A DNA stretch of 64,000 nucleotides from Rhodocyclaceae bacterium (GCA_006218025.1 VBWA01000002.1:62001-126000); one strand, 5' to 3'; numbered from the stretch's first letter, positions 8,019 through 16,167 are shown. Numbers and translations: made by a program. The notes: a model not told the origin generated them from the sequence alone.

Positions 8019-9305
8019 TCATTGGTGCATTTGCCGGCAATGGCTCTCGCGCGCAAAAGTCAAAATGATCGCGGCGGCGATCAGGGTGCCGAAGATCAGC
8101 GAGAAGCCGGCCTGATAGGCCGCCGCGTCATAGACCCGCGCGCCGGCCTCTATCGCACCGTTCCAGTTGCGGTCGAGCATCCAGCCGACCGCGGGCTGAA
8201 GAAACATCCCTCCCATCAGCGGCCCCATGTTGCAGACGCCCGAAGCCGTGCCCACCAGCCGCAGCGGCACCGACTCCTTGGCCCACGCAAAGCCGATGAT
8301 GATGTTGCCCGAGGCGAAGCCGGTGGGAACCAGCAGCGCCACCAGCGCCCACAGCGGCAGCGGCAGAAAAATGATCGCTGCCCAGCCGAGCAGACCCACG
8401 CCGGCCGCGATGAGGTACAGCGGCTTCCGCCGGCCCATGCGCTCCGACCAGCTTCCCAGCAGCGGACCGCCGAGCGCCCAGGAAACCAGCAGCGTCGAGG
8501 TGATCGCGGCCGCGGCCTTGGGGTCCAGCCCATGCACCTGCCGCAGGAAGGGCACGCCCCAGAGTCCGGCGAAGGTCAGCACCGCGCCGGTGAACCCGAT
8601 CGGCACCGCGGTCAGGATCCAGACGTTGCGGTAGGACAGCACTTCCATCAGGCCGCGCAGCACCGAGGTCGATTGGTGCGCGTGATGCGCGCCCTGAAAG
8701 TGGCTGGCGTAACCGCGCTCGACGGGATCGTCGCGCACGCGCAGCCAGGTGGCGATGCACAGCATGGCCGTCAGCGCAGCGGACACGCCCATCACCGGGC
8801 GCCAGCCGAAAGCCTCGACCAGCATCCGCAGCGGCACACCCGCCACCACACCGCCGACGACGCCCATCAGCAGCGCCATGCCCGAAGCCAGCGCGTATTG
8901 CTGCGGCGAAAACCAGTGGCTGGCCAGCTTGAGCATGGAAACGAAAGCCACCGCCACCGAGGCGCCGATCAGCAGCCGCCCGATGCCGGCCCAATAGATG
9001 TCCGGCGCAAACGCAAACACGGCGGTGCCCAGCGCCGCCACGCCGGCCCCGACGGTCAGCAGGCGGCGCGGACCCCAGCGGTCGGCAATCATCCCGGTCG
9101 GGATCTGCATCGCGACGTAGGAATAAAAATAGAAGGCCGAGAGATTGCCCAACGCCGCGCCGCCGATGGCGAATTCGGTCATCAGCCGGTCGGTGATCAC
9201 GGCCGGCGCGACGCGCTGGTAGAAGCCGATCAGGTACAGCAGGGCGCCGAGGCCCCAGACGCTCCATGCCAGCGCGGCAGGAGAAAAGTTTTTCTGCTCG
9301 CTCAT
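8019..9305 (-). CDS. Major facilitator superfamily transporter
   Basis: 428-residue integral inner-membrane transporter with 12 predicted hydrophobic segments. The MFS signature between TM2 and TM3 reads GMIADRWGPRRLL, and its pseudo-repeat in the second half reads GSWSERMGRRKPLY. The first segment (WSVWGLGALLYLIGFYQRVA) resembles MFS carriers of organic anions and nitrate/hexuronate type. The ATG at 9305 overlaps the end of the thioredoxin gene by four bases (ATGA), which supports this start over the upstream one at 9329. Substrate unknown. It is cotranscribed with the thioredoxin upstream and probably the enoyl-CoA hydratase downstream. Confidence 0.88.
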   Translation of the reverse strand: MSEQKNFSPAALAWSVWGLGALLYLIGFYQRVAPAVITDRLMTEFAIGGAALGNLSAFYFYSYVAMQIPTGMIADRWGPRRLLTVGAGVAALGTAVFAFAPDIYWAGIGRLLIGASVAVAFVSMLKLASHWFSPQQYALASGMALLMGVVGGVVAGVPLRMLVEAFGWRPVMGVSAALTAMLCIATWLRVRDDPVERGYASHFQGAHHAHQSTSVLRGLMEVLSYRNVWILTAVPIGFTGAVLTFAGLWGVPFLRQVHGLDPKAAAAITSTLLVSWALGGPLLGSWSERMGRRKPLYLIAAGVGLLGWAAIIFLPLPLWALVALLVPTGFASGNIIIGFAWAKESVPLRLVGTASGVCNMGPLMGGMFLQPAVGWMLDRNWNGAIEAGARVYDAAAYQAGFSLIFGTLIAAAIILTFARESHCRQMHQ

Positions 9306-9841
9306 GCCTTGATGTTCTCCGCCCACCACAGCCGCGCCTTGAGACCCCAGGTCGTCGCATAGCCGACCACGCGGAAACGCACATTGCCGGCGGCGTCGAC
9401 CACGAAATGCGTCGGTACGCCGCGCACTCCCCAGTTGATCGCGTGGCGGCCATCGGCATCGATCAACTGCGGCAAATCGATGCCGCGCTCCTTGAGATGC
9501 TTCAGCACCGTCGCTGCGTCGCCCGACTGCATCGCCACCGAAATCACGCGATGATCCTTCGCCACGGAAACGATGTTGCCCTCCTCCGCCTTACACACCG
9601 GGCACCAGGTCGACCAGAAAGCCACCAGCGTCGGCGTGTCACCAGCGCCGACTTTCACGGCGCTACCATCGGTAAGCACACCGACTAGCGGCGGCGCGAT
9701 GCCTTCGGGCAGGTCCCGCGTCTGGTAATACTGGGCGCCAAGAATCACGCCGAGGATGAGCAGGGCTTCCAGCAGCCAGCGTTTCCAGCGAGAACGATCG
9801 GACAAATAGGTAAGGATGCGGGTTAGAGGCATGTTAGCCAA
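9302..9841 (-). CDS. Membrane-anchored thioredoxin-like protein (TlpA/DsbE type) with in-frame element copy
   Basis: 179 residues. One N-terminal transmembrane anchor (RWLLEALLILGVILGAQYY) places the thioredoxin domain in the periplasm. The redox site is WCPVC in AFWSTWCPVCKAEEGN, and the cis-proline is in RGVPTHFVVD. It probably reduces disulfides or serves cytochrome c maturation or a similar task. Just before the first strand of the fold the sequence AVKVGAGDTPTLV includes seven to eight residues encoded by the dispersed repeat at 9633-9656. A second Met four codons in (start 9832) is an alternative start. The stop overlaps the MFS start. It is the first gene of the 7220-9841 unit, next to the accessory island. 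Confidence 0.88.
   Translation of the reverse strand: MANMPLTRILTYLSDRSRWKRWLLEALLILGVILGAQYYQTRDLPEGIAPPLVGVLTDGSAVKVGAGDTPTLVAFWSTWCPVCKAEEGNIVSVAKDHRVISVAMQSGDAATVLKHLKERGIDLPQLIDADGRHAINWGVRGVPTHFVVDAAGNVRFRVVGYATTWGLKARLWWAENIKA
9633..9656 (+). repeat. Dispersed 24-bp element, copy 3 (inside thioredoxin-like gene)
   Basis: GGCGTGT then CACCAGCGCCGACTTTC. On the coding strand it gives KVGAGDTP in frame, just before the thioredoxin fold. Confidence 0.88.
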
Positions 9842-9861
9842 TGGTATTCGATGCCTCTACC

Positions 9862-11844
9862 TTACGGAACAAAGATGGCTCCACACTCCAGCAAAAATTC
9901 GGCAGTCGCGTTGAAGTCGGTCGGAGGTATTGTTGGGTCCGCGAGATTCCCCGGTGGCACCCAGATTACCAAGCCACGTCTAGCACGGGTCAATAGAACA
10001 CGGTAGGAATTGATCAAGAAACTCCTGTCTTGTGGCTTGCGTACTTGTTGCCAGCGGCTACCTCTGAAACGCCGCGTTATAAGTGTGGCATTCTCGAAGC
10101 AAAGGTCGTTGGCCCAGCACACGCCGGCCCAGTCAATTTCTAAACCCTGAGCCTGAAATTCGGTAGCAGCGACTTCCAGTTGATTGCTGGCGCGTACGTC
10201 ACCCTCCGGCGCGAGAAACCATTCCTCAAAGGGAAACCCTCCAGTGAAACCGGTTGACACCTCGATACCGTATGCACGCAAACGCAAACCACCTGCACTT
10301 GCAAGAAGTCCAGAACGCTGACTGCCACGGGTTCGGTATCGAAGCCATGCACGAGCTCTATCGAGAGAGCGCGTGATCACAATGGGAAATTCTTCAGGAT
10401 CGGGATAATGCGCACGAGCAACTGCAGCATCTCCGGCCAGCACGGCTTCCACCCACCGCGCTACATCTTCTGACTTGAAGGATCTTAGCGAGATCTTTAG
10501 GTGAAGATCCGCCTCACGCCTTACGTCCAGTTTTGCTAGTGGTGGCGTATCGAACAACCCACCGCCAACCATCGCGGAGTCATTGGATAAGGCTTCAGGT
10601 GAAGCCCATATCTGCCAGCGAGGAAAATGATGGCTCAATGCTTGCCCCCATTCGGCAAGGCCGGCTTCTCCGGTATTGATCTCCTGACCACCGCCCACTA
10701 AGGCGACCAGAACAACCCAGTCGGGTATTGACTCGGCAATTCGCAGCATGGTGTATGGCTCAGAATGGGAGCGATCAAACTTCCGTTTTGAATGTTCTGC
10801 ATTCCACGCCCGCTGAGCTTCGTCAAATACCACGACGTGGTCTGGCGGTACGGTGCCACTGTCAGGATCGTGCGTGCGTATGTACTCGTGAACATTGCGT
10901 ATAAAGGTCTGTGATTTCCGGCGCGCCTCTGTCAGAGTTGATCCGCACTGGTCACGATGGTTGCGGGCAAGTGCCTCTGACAGCACCTTCACCAAGGGAC
11001 CGTTACCGGAAAGGAATACGGCGAGATTTTCATAGTCGACTGCATGAGCAGCCGAGAGTCCTGCCAGTGTTTTTCCCGAACCGGGAATCCCAGTCACGAA
11101 GCAAATGATCCTGCCGCCGGTCTCACGTGCTTCGCGTATTGCTCGAGCGATACACGCGACTGTGTGAGTTAGATTTCGCGCCCCGGCATTGCTGTGTGCG
11201 ATAGCTTCGACAGAATGCCGTGAAAAGAGTGTCTGTGCCGCTTCAATGATGCTCGGTACCGGCCGGTAACCGCTCTGATCCCAGCATCGCGAGTCGACAC
11301 ATTGGGTCGCAAATCGGTTCGTCTCTAGGTCAAGAATCAACTCGGCTAATGTGTGCTGGTTGGCAAATCGAGTCTGCGCGACGGGGCCACTAATATCGAC
11401 TGGGCGCTGCTCGGGCAAGACTTCCGCATCTGAGGCAATCACCACTGGCACGATATGCGATGCGCAAGACTCGGCATGAAAATCCCTCAGATCATATGCA
11501 TAATCTTCAACTTGGCGGATCGCTGCGCGATCGACTTGCGTTGCCCCCATCTTGAATTCAAGGACAAAGATCTGTTTTGGTGTCAGTAACACTGTGTCGA
11601 TCCGTTTCAATCGACGCGGGATGGGATATTCAAGCAGCAGGTACCAAGAACTGCCATCGGGGTGGCAAGCCCATCTTCTTGCAGCGACCCTCAGCAGTTC
11701 AATCTGTGCCGCCCAAGCTCGTACTTGCTTCTGATCAGCATCGAAACCTGCGGACATGACCAGTCCGGTAACCAAGCTGCCCACGACTTCCTCAGTCGAG
11801 GCCGCAAGAAAAGCGTTCAGTGATGCGCGATAAAAGGCAGGCAC
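9862..11844 (-). CDS. DUF2075-type P-loop helicase/ATPase with N-terminal nuclease-like domain
   Basis: 660-residue protein. The N-terminal third contains a PD-(D/E)XK-like pattern: RIDTVLLTPKQIFVLEFKMG supplies the Asp and the E-x-K. The ATPase core has Walker A FVTGIPGSGKTLAGL near residue 250 and Walker B VVVFDEAQRAWN near 340, with a Gln-rich sensor region LVALVGGGQEINTGE. The C-terminal part ends with INSYRVLLTRARRGLVIWVP, the superfamily 1 motif VI arginine block. Such DUF2075 proteins are found in defence islands and mobile DNA, where action on nucleic acids is presumed. GC is visibly lower than in the flanking genes, consistent with transfer. It is transcribed away from the small protein and nuclease genes that follow at 12379-13695. 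Confidence 0.85.
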   Translation of the reverse strand: MPAFYRASLNAFLAASTEEVVGSLVTGLVMSAGFDADQKQVRAWAAQIELLRVAARRWACHPDGSSWYLLLEYPIPRRLKRIDTVLLTPKQIFVLEFKMGATQVDRAAIRQVEDYAYDLRDFHAESCASHIVPVVIASDAEVLPEQRPVDISGPVAQTRFANQHTLAELILDLETNRFATQCVDSRCWDQSGYRPVPSIIEAAQTLFSRHSVEAIAHSNAGARNLTHTVACIARAIREARETGGRIICFVTGIPGSGKTLAGLSAAHAVDYENLAVFLSGNGPLVKVLSEALARNHRDQCGSTLTEARRKSQTFIRNVHEYIRTHDPDSGTVPPDHVVVFDEAQRAWNAEHSKRKFDRSHSEPYTMLRIAESIPDWVVLVALVGGGQEINTGEAGLAEWGQALSHHFPRWQIWASPEALSNDSAMVGGGLFDTPPLAKLDVRREADLHLKISLRSFKSEDVARWVEAVLAGDAAVARAHYPDPEEFPIVITRSLDRARAWLRYRTRGSQRSGLLASAGGLRLRAYGIEVSTGFTGGFPFEEWFLAPEGDVRASNQLEVAATEFQAQGLEIDWAGVCWANDLCFENATLITRRFRGSRWQQVRKPQDRSFLINSYRVLLTRARRGLVIWVPPGNLADPTIPPTDFNATAEFLLECGAIFVP

Positions 11845-12378
11845 GGGATCTCTAAGCTGAATGAATGCCTTTGATTGTGCCAGGACAAAGACATTACTGC
11901 TCTACCAACGTACCGTTGAAGGGGAGTTGCCGTCTTACCAGCGCCGACTTTTGCAGCCTGTCCGGCGTGGGCTGACTTTCTCAGAGCCACAAGCTTTCAA
12001 GCGGCAGCGGCACGTCCTTGGATAGATCGCGAGACAGGTAGAAACGGACAGCAGTGCAACCAGCAACTCGCGGGGCGATTGCTAGCATCCAGAGTTTTCA
12101 GTGTGTTGCGGCAGACAAGGTGGAGAAATTGAAAGGTAGATTCATCGCCGAATCTTAGTAGGCGCAACGACTTTTCGCCGATGACTAAGGAGCGGACTTG
12201 GCTCATCTGGTGAGCCCGCAATCGGAGAAACTGGGGCCACTTTCGAAATTGCTTTCCTCCGACGACAGCGGAACAGACGAGGCACGATATGACGGACTCG
12301 AACTTTAAGGAAACTATAGGTGGCACCGGCATTAATGCATCGCCGTATGGTTTCTCCATTCAATCACAGGGAGTTTCA
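11845..12378. other. Gene-poor spacer within accessory island
   Basis: About 530 bases between the divergent DUF2075 gene and the small protein at 12379. Two minus-strand frames of 120 and 73 codons (11997-12359, 12142-12363) have no recognisable domain and no good ribosome site, and I do not call them. The spacer contains dispersed element copy 4 at 11929-11952. Promoters for both flanking genes should lie here. Confidence 0.6.
11929..11952 (+). repeat. Dispersed 24-bp element, copy 4 (intergenic)
   Basis: GCCGTCT then TACCAGCGCCGACTTTT; two mismatches in the core. Lies 84 bp upstream of the DUF2075 gene start. Confidence 0.85.
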
Positions 12379-12744
12379 ATGAGCGGGTTCAGCGTGTTCG
12401 AGTATTCCTACTGCGACGCGGGTAACTTCAAATCATGGGGTCGGCTTCTGGTTGAGGGAATCGTGAAGCCGGAAGATCTCTCTGCTCTTTCCGACGGTCT
12501 TGAGTCTGGCGAGTTCTTCATAGCCGAGCAAGTTGGAATTCCTACGCTCTACGAAGGCCTATGGAAACTGAGCAATGGTCCGACTGCGGACGACCACGTA
12601 TGGCATCGGTTCCACGATCTGCGTCCGGCGACAGAAAGCGAGATAGGTGACGTTCTCCATGGGAACTTAGACGATTTACTGAATCGCTTCAGAAACGTCA
12701 ATGCGTGGAAGCTTGAGTCTTCTTGTCATGCGTTTCTGGACTAG
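12379..12744 (+). CDS. Hypothetical protein paired with downstream nuclease
   Basis: 121 residues from the ATG at 12379, which has a purine-rich ACAGGGAG seven bases upstream. An in-frame start at 12289 would add 30 residues but has no ribosome site. No family is recognised. The sequence is acidic (FEYSYCDAGNFKSWGR, LSDGLESGEFFIAEQVGIP, a helix DVLHGNLDDLLNRFRNVNAW) and has no signal peptide or membrane segment, so it is a soluble cytoplasmic protein. The stop is 24 bp before the nuclease start, so the two are very likely one transcription unit. A role as partner, specificity factor or control protein of the nuclease is inference only. Confidence 0.65.
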   Translation: MSGFSVFEYSYCDAGNFKSWGRLLVEGIVKPEDLSALSDGLESGEFFIAEQVGIPTLYEGLWKLSNGPTADDHVWHRFHDLRPATESEIGDVLHGNLDDLLNRFRNVNAWKLESSCHAFLD

Positions 12745-12768
12745 GCGAGGGGGAGGACATTGCCACAC

Positions 12769-13695
12769 ATGATTTCTTTGGAAGCGATGCGTTCCTATCT
12801 CTCAACCAGCGGCCGAGATCAACGGCACACGATGGTGAGAGCAGAGTTTCGTGGCGCTGTAGCTGCTACTGGCCACGGCTCCTGCCTCTCGTCCACGGGT
12901 CTGATTGCTCGCAGCACTGGTGCCGGCAACTTCGGTCATCACGCTATCGTCGTCTTTCCCCAGATCATGGAGCCCGGCGCTGACTACCGCCCGACGCGAG
13001 CGCTGCCAAATCCTCCAATTGGCCTGCATACGATCTGTTCCACCTTCCGGCAGCTTGGTATCCAGAGTTACTTCTGCATTCCGTCGGTAGCCGTTGCGAA
13101 TGACAGTATCAGCATGACGTGGCGCGCGAAAGAACTTGGCATTCCGTGGGAAGACGCCTATCAGGATTTTCCCGGCAAACTGGCAGGCTTTCAGCCGCGC
13201 GGACGGCGCTACAACTTCTTACGCAATCACACCGATGTTTCCATCGTGCCGGATGCCTACATCCCGGAAGAGTTTTCCAAAGAACACCTGCGAGTCGCAC
13301 TGAGCGATCGCTACATTTCGGAGATGTCCGACGTGGACGGGATTTTCTGGGGCAGGCAGTACACCTACCCACTGGAGATCAAGGAAAAGACCTGTAACCG
13401 CGACCCCCGCCTCGGCGAGTATTTCGGGCTCGATGTTGGCCCCTTCGTGAAGCTGGCGCATTACGCGGCAAAGCGGGGAAATCTCCATTCACTGTTCATC
13501 GTTCGCGAGATCGCCGATCCAGAAGCGCGCGAGTTGGTGGCTTGGCGCTACATCACCTTCGACCGGCTTGCGCAATTCGCTTCGTGGGTACAGCAGCAGG
13601 GTGGACGCGGCATGACAGGCGGCAATTCGGCTGTCGTGAAAATTCCGAAATGCGAGTTTGAAGTACTGGATGCCAACGCCCTCGCGTCTCTCTGA
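12769..13695 (+). CDS. Putative PD-(D/E)XK-fold nuclease (restriction-like)
   Basis: 308 residues. The catalytic pattern of the PD-(D/E)XK fold is visible near residues 190-210: SDVDGIFWGRQYTYPLEIKE, i.e. Asp, then E-x-K about a dozen residues later. The N-terminal part has a conserved-looking SYFCIPSVAVAND strand and FPGKLAGFQPRGRRYN. A strong GGGGGAGG sequence lies just upstream; it is 12 bases from the ATG at 12769 and only 3 from an alternative TTG at 12760, so the start is uncertain by three codons. It is preceded by a small unknown gene. The 3' end is duplicated at 14501-14590. A restriction-type or defence role is likely by motif and context but not proven. Confidence 0.7.
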   Translation: MISLEAMRSYLSTSGRDQRHTMVRAEFRGAVAATGHGSCLSSTGLIARSTGAGNFGHHAIVVFPQIMEPGADYRPTRALPNPPIGLHTICSTFRQLGIQSYFCIPSVAVANDSISMTWRAKELGIPWEDAYQDFPGKLAGFQPRGRRYNFLRNHTDVSIVPDAYIPEEFSKEHLRVALSDRYISEMSDVDGIFWGRQYTYPLEIKEKTCNRDPRLGEYFGLDVGPFVKLAHYAAKRGNLHSLFIVREIADPEARELVAWRYITFDRLAQFASWVQQQGGRGMTGGNSAVVKIPKCEFEVLDANALASL

Positions 13696-13701
13696 ATCCT
13701 C

Positions 13702-13725
13702 GCCGTTCCGCCAGCGCCGACTTTC
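13702..13725 (+). repeat. Dispersed 24-bp element, copy 5 (intergenic)
   Basis: GCCGTTC then CGCCAGCGCCGACTTTC, a perfect core. It lies between the nuclease stop (13695) and the end of the higA-type antitoxin (13732). Confidence 0.93.
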
Positions 13726-13731
13726 AGAAAA

Positions 13732-14082
13732 TCAAGCCGCCGCCAGTTCCCCTGCCGCCTTCTTGCGGGCGCCCTTGCGCGCTTTTGCCGGAGTTGCCGG
13801 CGCAGCGTGCAGCTTGATCTTGAGTGCCTTGATGACTTTCAGCATGGTCGAGAACTCGGGGTTTCCGGTTGCAGACAGGGCCTTGTAAAGTCCCTCGCGC
13901 GTCAGGCCGGTGTCGCGGGCAAGCTGGGACATGCCGCGAGCTCGGGCAATGTCGTTGAGCGCGGCGCGCACCAGACTGCCGTCGCCGGGATCTTCATCCA
14001 GGCATGCATCGAGGTAGAGCGCCATGTCTTCCTCGGTCGCGAGGTAATCAACAACGTCCCACCGGGTGAATTTCTCAGCCAT
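13732..14082 (-). CDS. HigA-type antitoxin (addiction module antidote)
   Basis: 116 residues. It carries the signature of the addiction-module antidote family: a preceding helix EEDMALYLDACLDEDPGDGS, then a helix-turn-helix ARARGMSQLARDTGLTREGL and YKALSATGNPEFSTMLKVIK, ending with a Lys/Ala-rich basic tail (KARKGARKKAAGE). It should bind and neutralise the RelE-like toxin encoded two bases upstream and repress the shared promoter. The ATG at 14082 is the family start; the longer frame to 14349 overlaps the toxin gene and is rejected. It is followed by a copy of the dispersed element. Confidence 0.88.
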   Translation of the reverse strand: MAEKFTRWDVVDYLATEEDMALYLDACLDEDPGDGSLVRAALNDIARARGMSQLARDTGLTREGLYKALSATGNPEFSTMLKVIKALKIKLHAAPATPAKARKGARKKAAGELAAA

Positions 14083-14084
14083 GT

Positions 14085-14384
14085 TCAATCGCTCCATTCC
14101 TTTGCAACTTCGATTGCCCGCTTGATGTCCGCCCCCTGCGAGCCCTTGTCGCCACCGGCCAGCAACACGACCAGTACCGCGCCACGCTGCATGAAGTAGA
14201 GCCGGTAACCGGAGCCATGGTCGATGCGCATCTCGCTGACGCCTTCGCGGATCGGTTTGACGTCGCCAAAGTTGCCGGTAGCGGACAGGCGGAGAATTCT
14301 GGCATTGATTCTGGCGACGGCCTGCCGATCTTTCAGCTTGGCAAGCCAAGTCTTGAAGGTGTCGCTTTGATGGATCTCAACCAT
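14085..14384 (-). CDS. HigB/RelE-type toxin (addiction module killer protein)
   Basis: 99 residues from MVEIHQSD; an ATG at 14402 would add six residues. The RelE/HigB fold is recognisable: DTFKTWLAKLKDRQAVARIN, then GNFGDVKPIREGVSEMRIDH, GYRLYFMQRG and VVLLAGGDKGSQGADIKRA. The last block is typical of the killer subfamily. The expected action is ribosome-dependent cleavage of mRNA. The toxin gene precedes its antitoxin, with two bases between stop and start, the usual higBA order. Confidence 0.88.
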   Translation of the reverse strand: MVEIHQSDTFKTWLAKLKDRQAVARINARILRLSATGNFGDVKPIREGVSEMRIDHGSGYRLYFMQRGAVLVVLLAGGDKGSQGADIKRAIEVAKEWSD

Positions 14385-14500
14385 GGCAGAAGTGTAATCC
14401 ATGATTCACATATCGACAAGGGAGAAAATGCCCCGGCCCTGACTGCGCGTTTTTGCCCACGCACCGATGCCTGGGTATCCTGATGCGTGCAATAGCGTGG

Positions 14501-14590
14501 CATGACAGGCGGCAATCGCGCCGTTGTGAAGATTCCGAAATGCGAGCTCGAGGTGCTGGACGCAAACGCGATGGCGTTCTTTAAACCATC
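14501..14590 (+). pseudogene. Remnant of a second copy of the nuclease gene (3' end only)
   Basis: This stretch matches 13611-13700, the last 28 codons of the nuclease gene. It encodes MTGGNRAVVKIPKCELEVLD against MTGGNSAVVKIPKCEFEVLD. Most base differences are synonymous, which suggests that the copy diverged as a working gene before the rest of it was lost. The stop is no longer at the same place. As in the intact copy, the dispersed element follows directly (14591-14614). Confidence 0.85.
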
Positions 14591-14614
14591 GCCGTCTCGC
14601 CAGCGCCGACTTTC
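14591..14614 (+). repeat. Dispersed 24-bp element, copy 6 (intergenic)
   Basis: GCCGTCT then CGCCAGCGCCGACTTTC, a perfect core. It lies just after the nuclease remnant and 19 bp before the end of hicB. Confidence 0.93.
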
Positions 14615-14632
14615 AGCACTTCAACCCGCCCA

Positions 14633-15022
14633 TCATCCCCGCAGCGCCAGATGCGCGATGAATCCGGAGCGTGATTCGCCCGCCGCCTTGGCCGCCGCAT
14701 CGATCCGGCGCAGAACGCGGGCAGGCAGCGTGATGTTCACCCGTTCCGCCTTGTCCGACAATGACGCCAGATCAACGCTGACCACTGCCCAGATCCAGCC
14801 GGCAAACTCCGGATTGGCCTGGTGTTCGGCAATCGGCCGAGCTTCGGGCACCGCGCCGCCGTCGTCGATCACCGTCTCCAGCCACAGTTCGATGGCTTCC
14901 CTGGCGTTGTCGATGGCTTCATCCAGCGTGTCGCCGGCCGAGAAGCAGCCGGGCAGATCGGGCACCACGACGCCGAACGCGTGATCGGCATCGCCCGCTT
15001 CAATGGCAATTGGATATTTCAT
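14633..15022 (-). CDS. hicB: HicB-family antitoxin
   Basis: 129 residues. The N-terminal HicB RNase-H-like fold is clear: MKYPIAIEAGDADHAFGVVV, then PDLPGCFSAGDTLDEAIDNA and a helix AREAIELWLE. The C-terminus has a ribbon-helix-helix-like part (VNITLPARVLRRIDAAAKAA, then GESRSGFIAHLAL) for DNA binding. It should neutralise the HicA toxin encoded 13 bp upstream and autoregulate the pair. Element copies lie on both sides of this pair (14591 and 15265). Confidence 0.93.
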   Translation of the reverse strand: MKYPIAIEAGDADHAFGVVVPDLPGCFSAGDTLDEAIDNAREAIELWLETVIDDGGAVPEARPIAEHQANPEFAGWIWAVVSVDLASLSDKAERVNITLPARVLRRIDAAAKAAGESRSGFIAHLALRG

Positions 15023-15035
15023 GGCGGCCCTCCGT

Positions 15036-15218
15036 TCATTTCAATCCGGCCTGTTTCAGCAGCTTGTGCGCAAGACCGGTACCCAGAGCCTTTTTCGGGT
15101 GCGGCACGCTGATATGTCCGGGTTTATCCGGGTGGATATAGACGTGATGGGAACCCTTTACCCCGCGGAGCACCCAGCCTGCACGTTCCAGCTGCTTGAC
15201 AATGTCCGAGCTGTTCAT
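15036..15218 (-). CDS. hicA: HicA-family mRNA interferase toxin
   Basis: 60 residues from MNSSDIVKQLERAGW, the normal HicA length. The double-stranded RNA-binding-like fold carries the catalytic His in VKGSHHVYIHPDKPGHISVP and ends KKALGTGLAHKLLKQAGLK. The toxin precedes hicB as usual. An ATG three codons upstream (15227) is an alternative start. Further upstream frame extension to 15467 runs through the next gene and through a dispersed element and is not real. Confidence 0.92.
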   Translation of the reverse strand: MNSSDIVKQLERAGWVLRGVKGSHHVYIHPDKPGHISVPHPKKALGTGLAHKLLKQAGLK

Positions 15219-15264
15219 GATGCGCATTATACACACTATGAAGTAGGACCGGCCGGGTAGCGTC

Positions 15265-15288
15265 GCCGTCCCGCCAGCACCGACTTTC
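15265..15288 (+). repeat. Dispersed 24-bp element, copy 7 (intergenic)
   Basis: GCCGTCC then CGCCAGCACCGACTTTC, one core mismatch. It separates hicA from the next toxin-antitoxin pair. Confidence 0.92.
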
Positions 15289-15309
15289 GTGGCTCCCCGG
15301 CGCGAACGT

Positions 15310-15777
15310 TTACGCCGCTGCTTCGATTCCGTCTTCCTCGCTGCGCGCCTGCCAGCCGCGTCGGCCGGTCTGTTCCAGCACGATGCGCCGATTGACCAGC
15401 CGGTCGATGTCGTTGATGCGATCCACCACGCGGCGGATCGCGACATCGCCATCGGCGTGCGCTTCATAAACCAGCCGGATCATGCGGTTTGCCCATTTCG
15501 GAACCTTGCCGGATTTTTCCCAGCGCGCGATGGATTGCGCGTCGGCGCCTAGAACCTTGCCGAGCGAGGGCTGCGACATACTCAGGCCCGACTGACGAAT
15601 GTAGCGAAACTCGGCACCGGTCAGCTTGCCGGGTTTCCGTGCCAACGCGAGGCACACGGCGCGCGTCAATCCTTCGACATCGTCGAACGAAACGCCGCGT
15701 CCATAGGGCGTGTCGTGCAGGGTGTAACCGTTGGCTAGCCAGACGTTCTTCAGCCCCATGTCGTCCCATCGGTACAT
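15310..15777 (-). CDS. Helix-turn-helix antitoxin, MqsA/HigA-like
   Basis: 155 residues. The centre has an HTH pattern (KLTGAEFRYIRQSGLSMSQP, then SLGKVLGADAQSIARWEKSG) like the C-terminal domain of MqsA and HigA-2 antitoxins, including the ARWEKSGKVPKW motif. There is no CxxC zinc site at the N-terminus, unlike MqsA. It follows a DUF4258 gene by four bases, and such HTH/DUF4258 pairs are known as toxin-antitoxin modules, so an antitoxin and autorepressor role is inferred. Confidence 0.8.
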   Translation of the reverse strand: MYRWDDMGLKNVWLANGYTLHDTPYGRGVSFDDVEGLTRAVCLALARKPGKLTGAEFRYIRQSGLSMSQPSLGKVLGADAQSIARWEKSGKVPKWANRMIRLVYEAHADGDVAIRRVVDRINDIDRLVNRRIVLEQTGRRGWQARSEEDGIEAAA

Positions 15778-15781
15778 TGCC

Positions 15782-16090
15782 TTACTCCTTGTCCAGATCG
15801 ATCGCCGTCACCACGATCACTGACGGGTTGCCGGCATCGACGGCTGCCACAAGCGCCAGATTGCGCCCGGCAACGTAGTAATCCATTCGGCATTCGAGCG
15901 TGCCGCGCCGGAGATTGACTTCCGGTTCGCGCCGAATGACGCCCTTTTTCAGGATTTCGAAAGCGGCAAGGCGCGAGATATGGCGCTGTCGCATCCGCAG
16001 CAGGGCGTGATTGGTGAAGACCACATTGGCGGGGACACTGACCAGCGTCCGGATATGCTTTTGCCACTGCGCTTTCGACCAGCCGGCCAC
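15782..16090 (-). CDS. DUF4258 protein, probable toxin
   Basis: 102 residues. The DUF4258 pattern is visible: FTNHALLRMRQRHISRLAAF, then EILKKGVIRREPEVNLRRGT, ECRMDYYVAGRNLALVAAVD and IVVTAIDLDKE. This family has a RelE/BECR-like fold and is found as the toxin partner of HTH antitoxins; RNase activity is an inference from the fold. The His in TNHALLRMRQR is a conserved position. It is the first gene of a pair with the HTH antitoxin. Confidence 0.8.
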   Translation of the reverse strand: MAGWSKAQWQKHIRTLVSVPANVVFTNHALLRMRQRHISRLAAFEILKKGVIRREPEVNLRRGTLECRMDYYVAGRNLALVAAVDAGNPSVIVVTAIDLDKE

Positions 16091-16167
16091 TGGATCGTTC
16101 CTATCAAAATGATAGGTCGCATCTTCTCATCCCTGGCTGGGCAAGTCAATCTGCTACAGACCGGCTT

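Noticed and set aside
12970-13000. GGCGCTGACTACCGCCCGAC in the nuclease gene
   Set aside because: Lacks AGTC before GGCGCT and the end does not match; probably chance.
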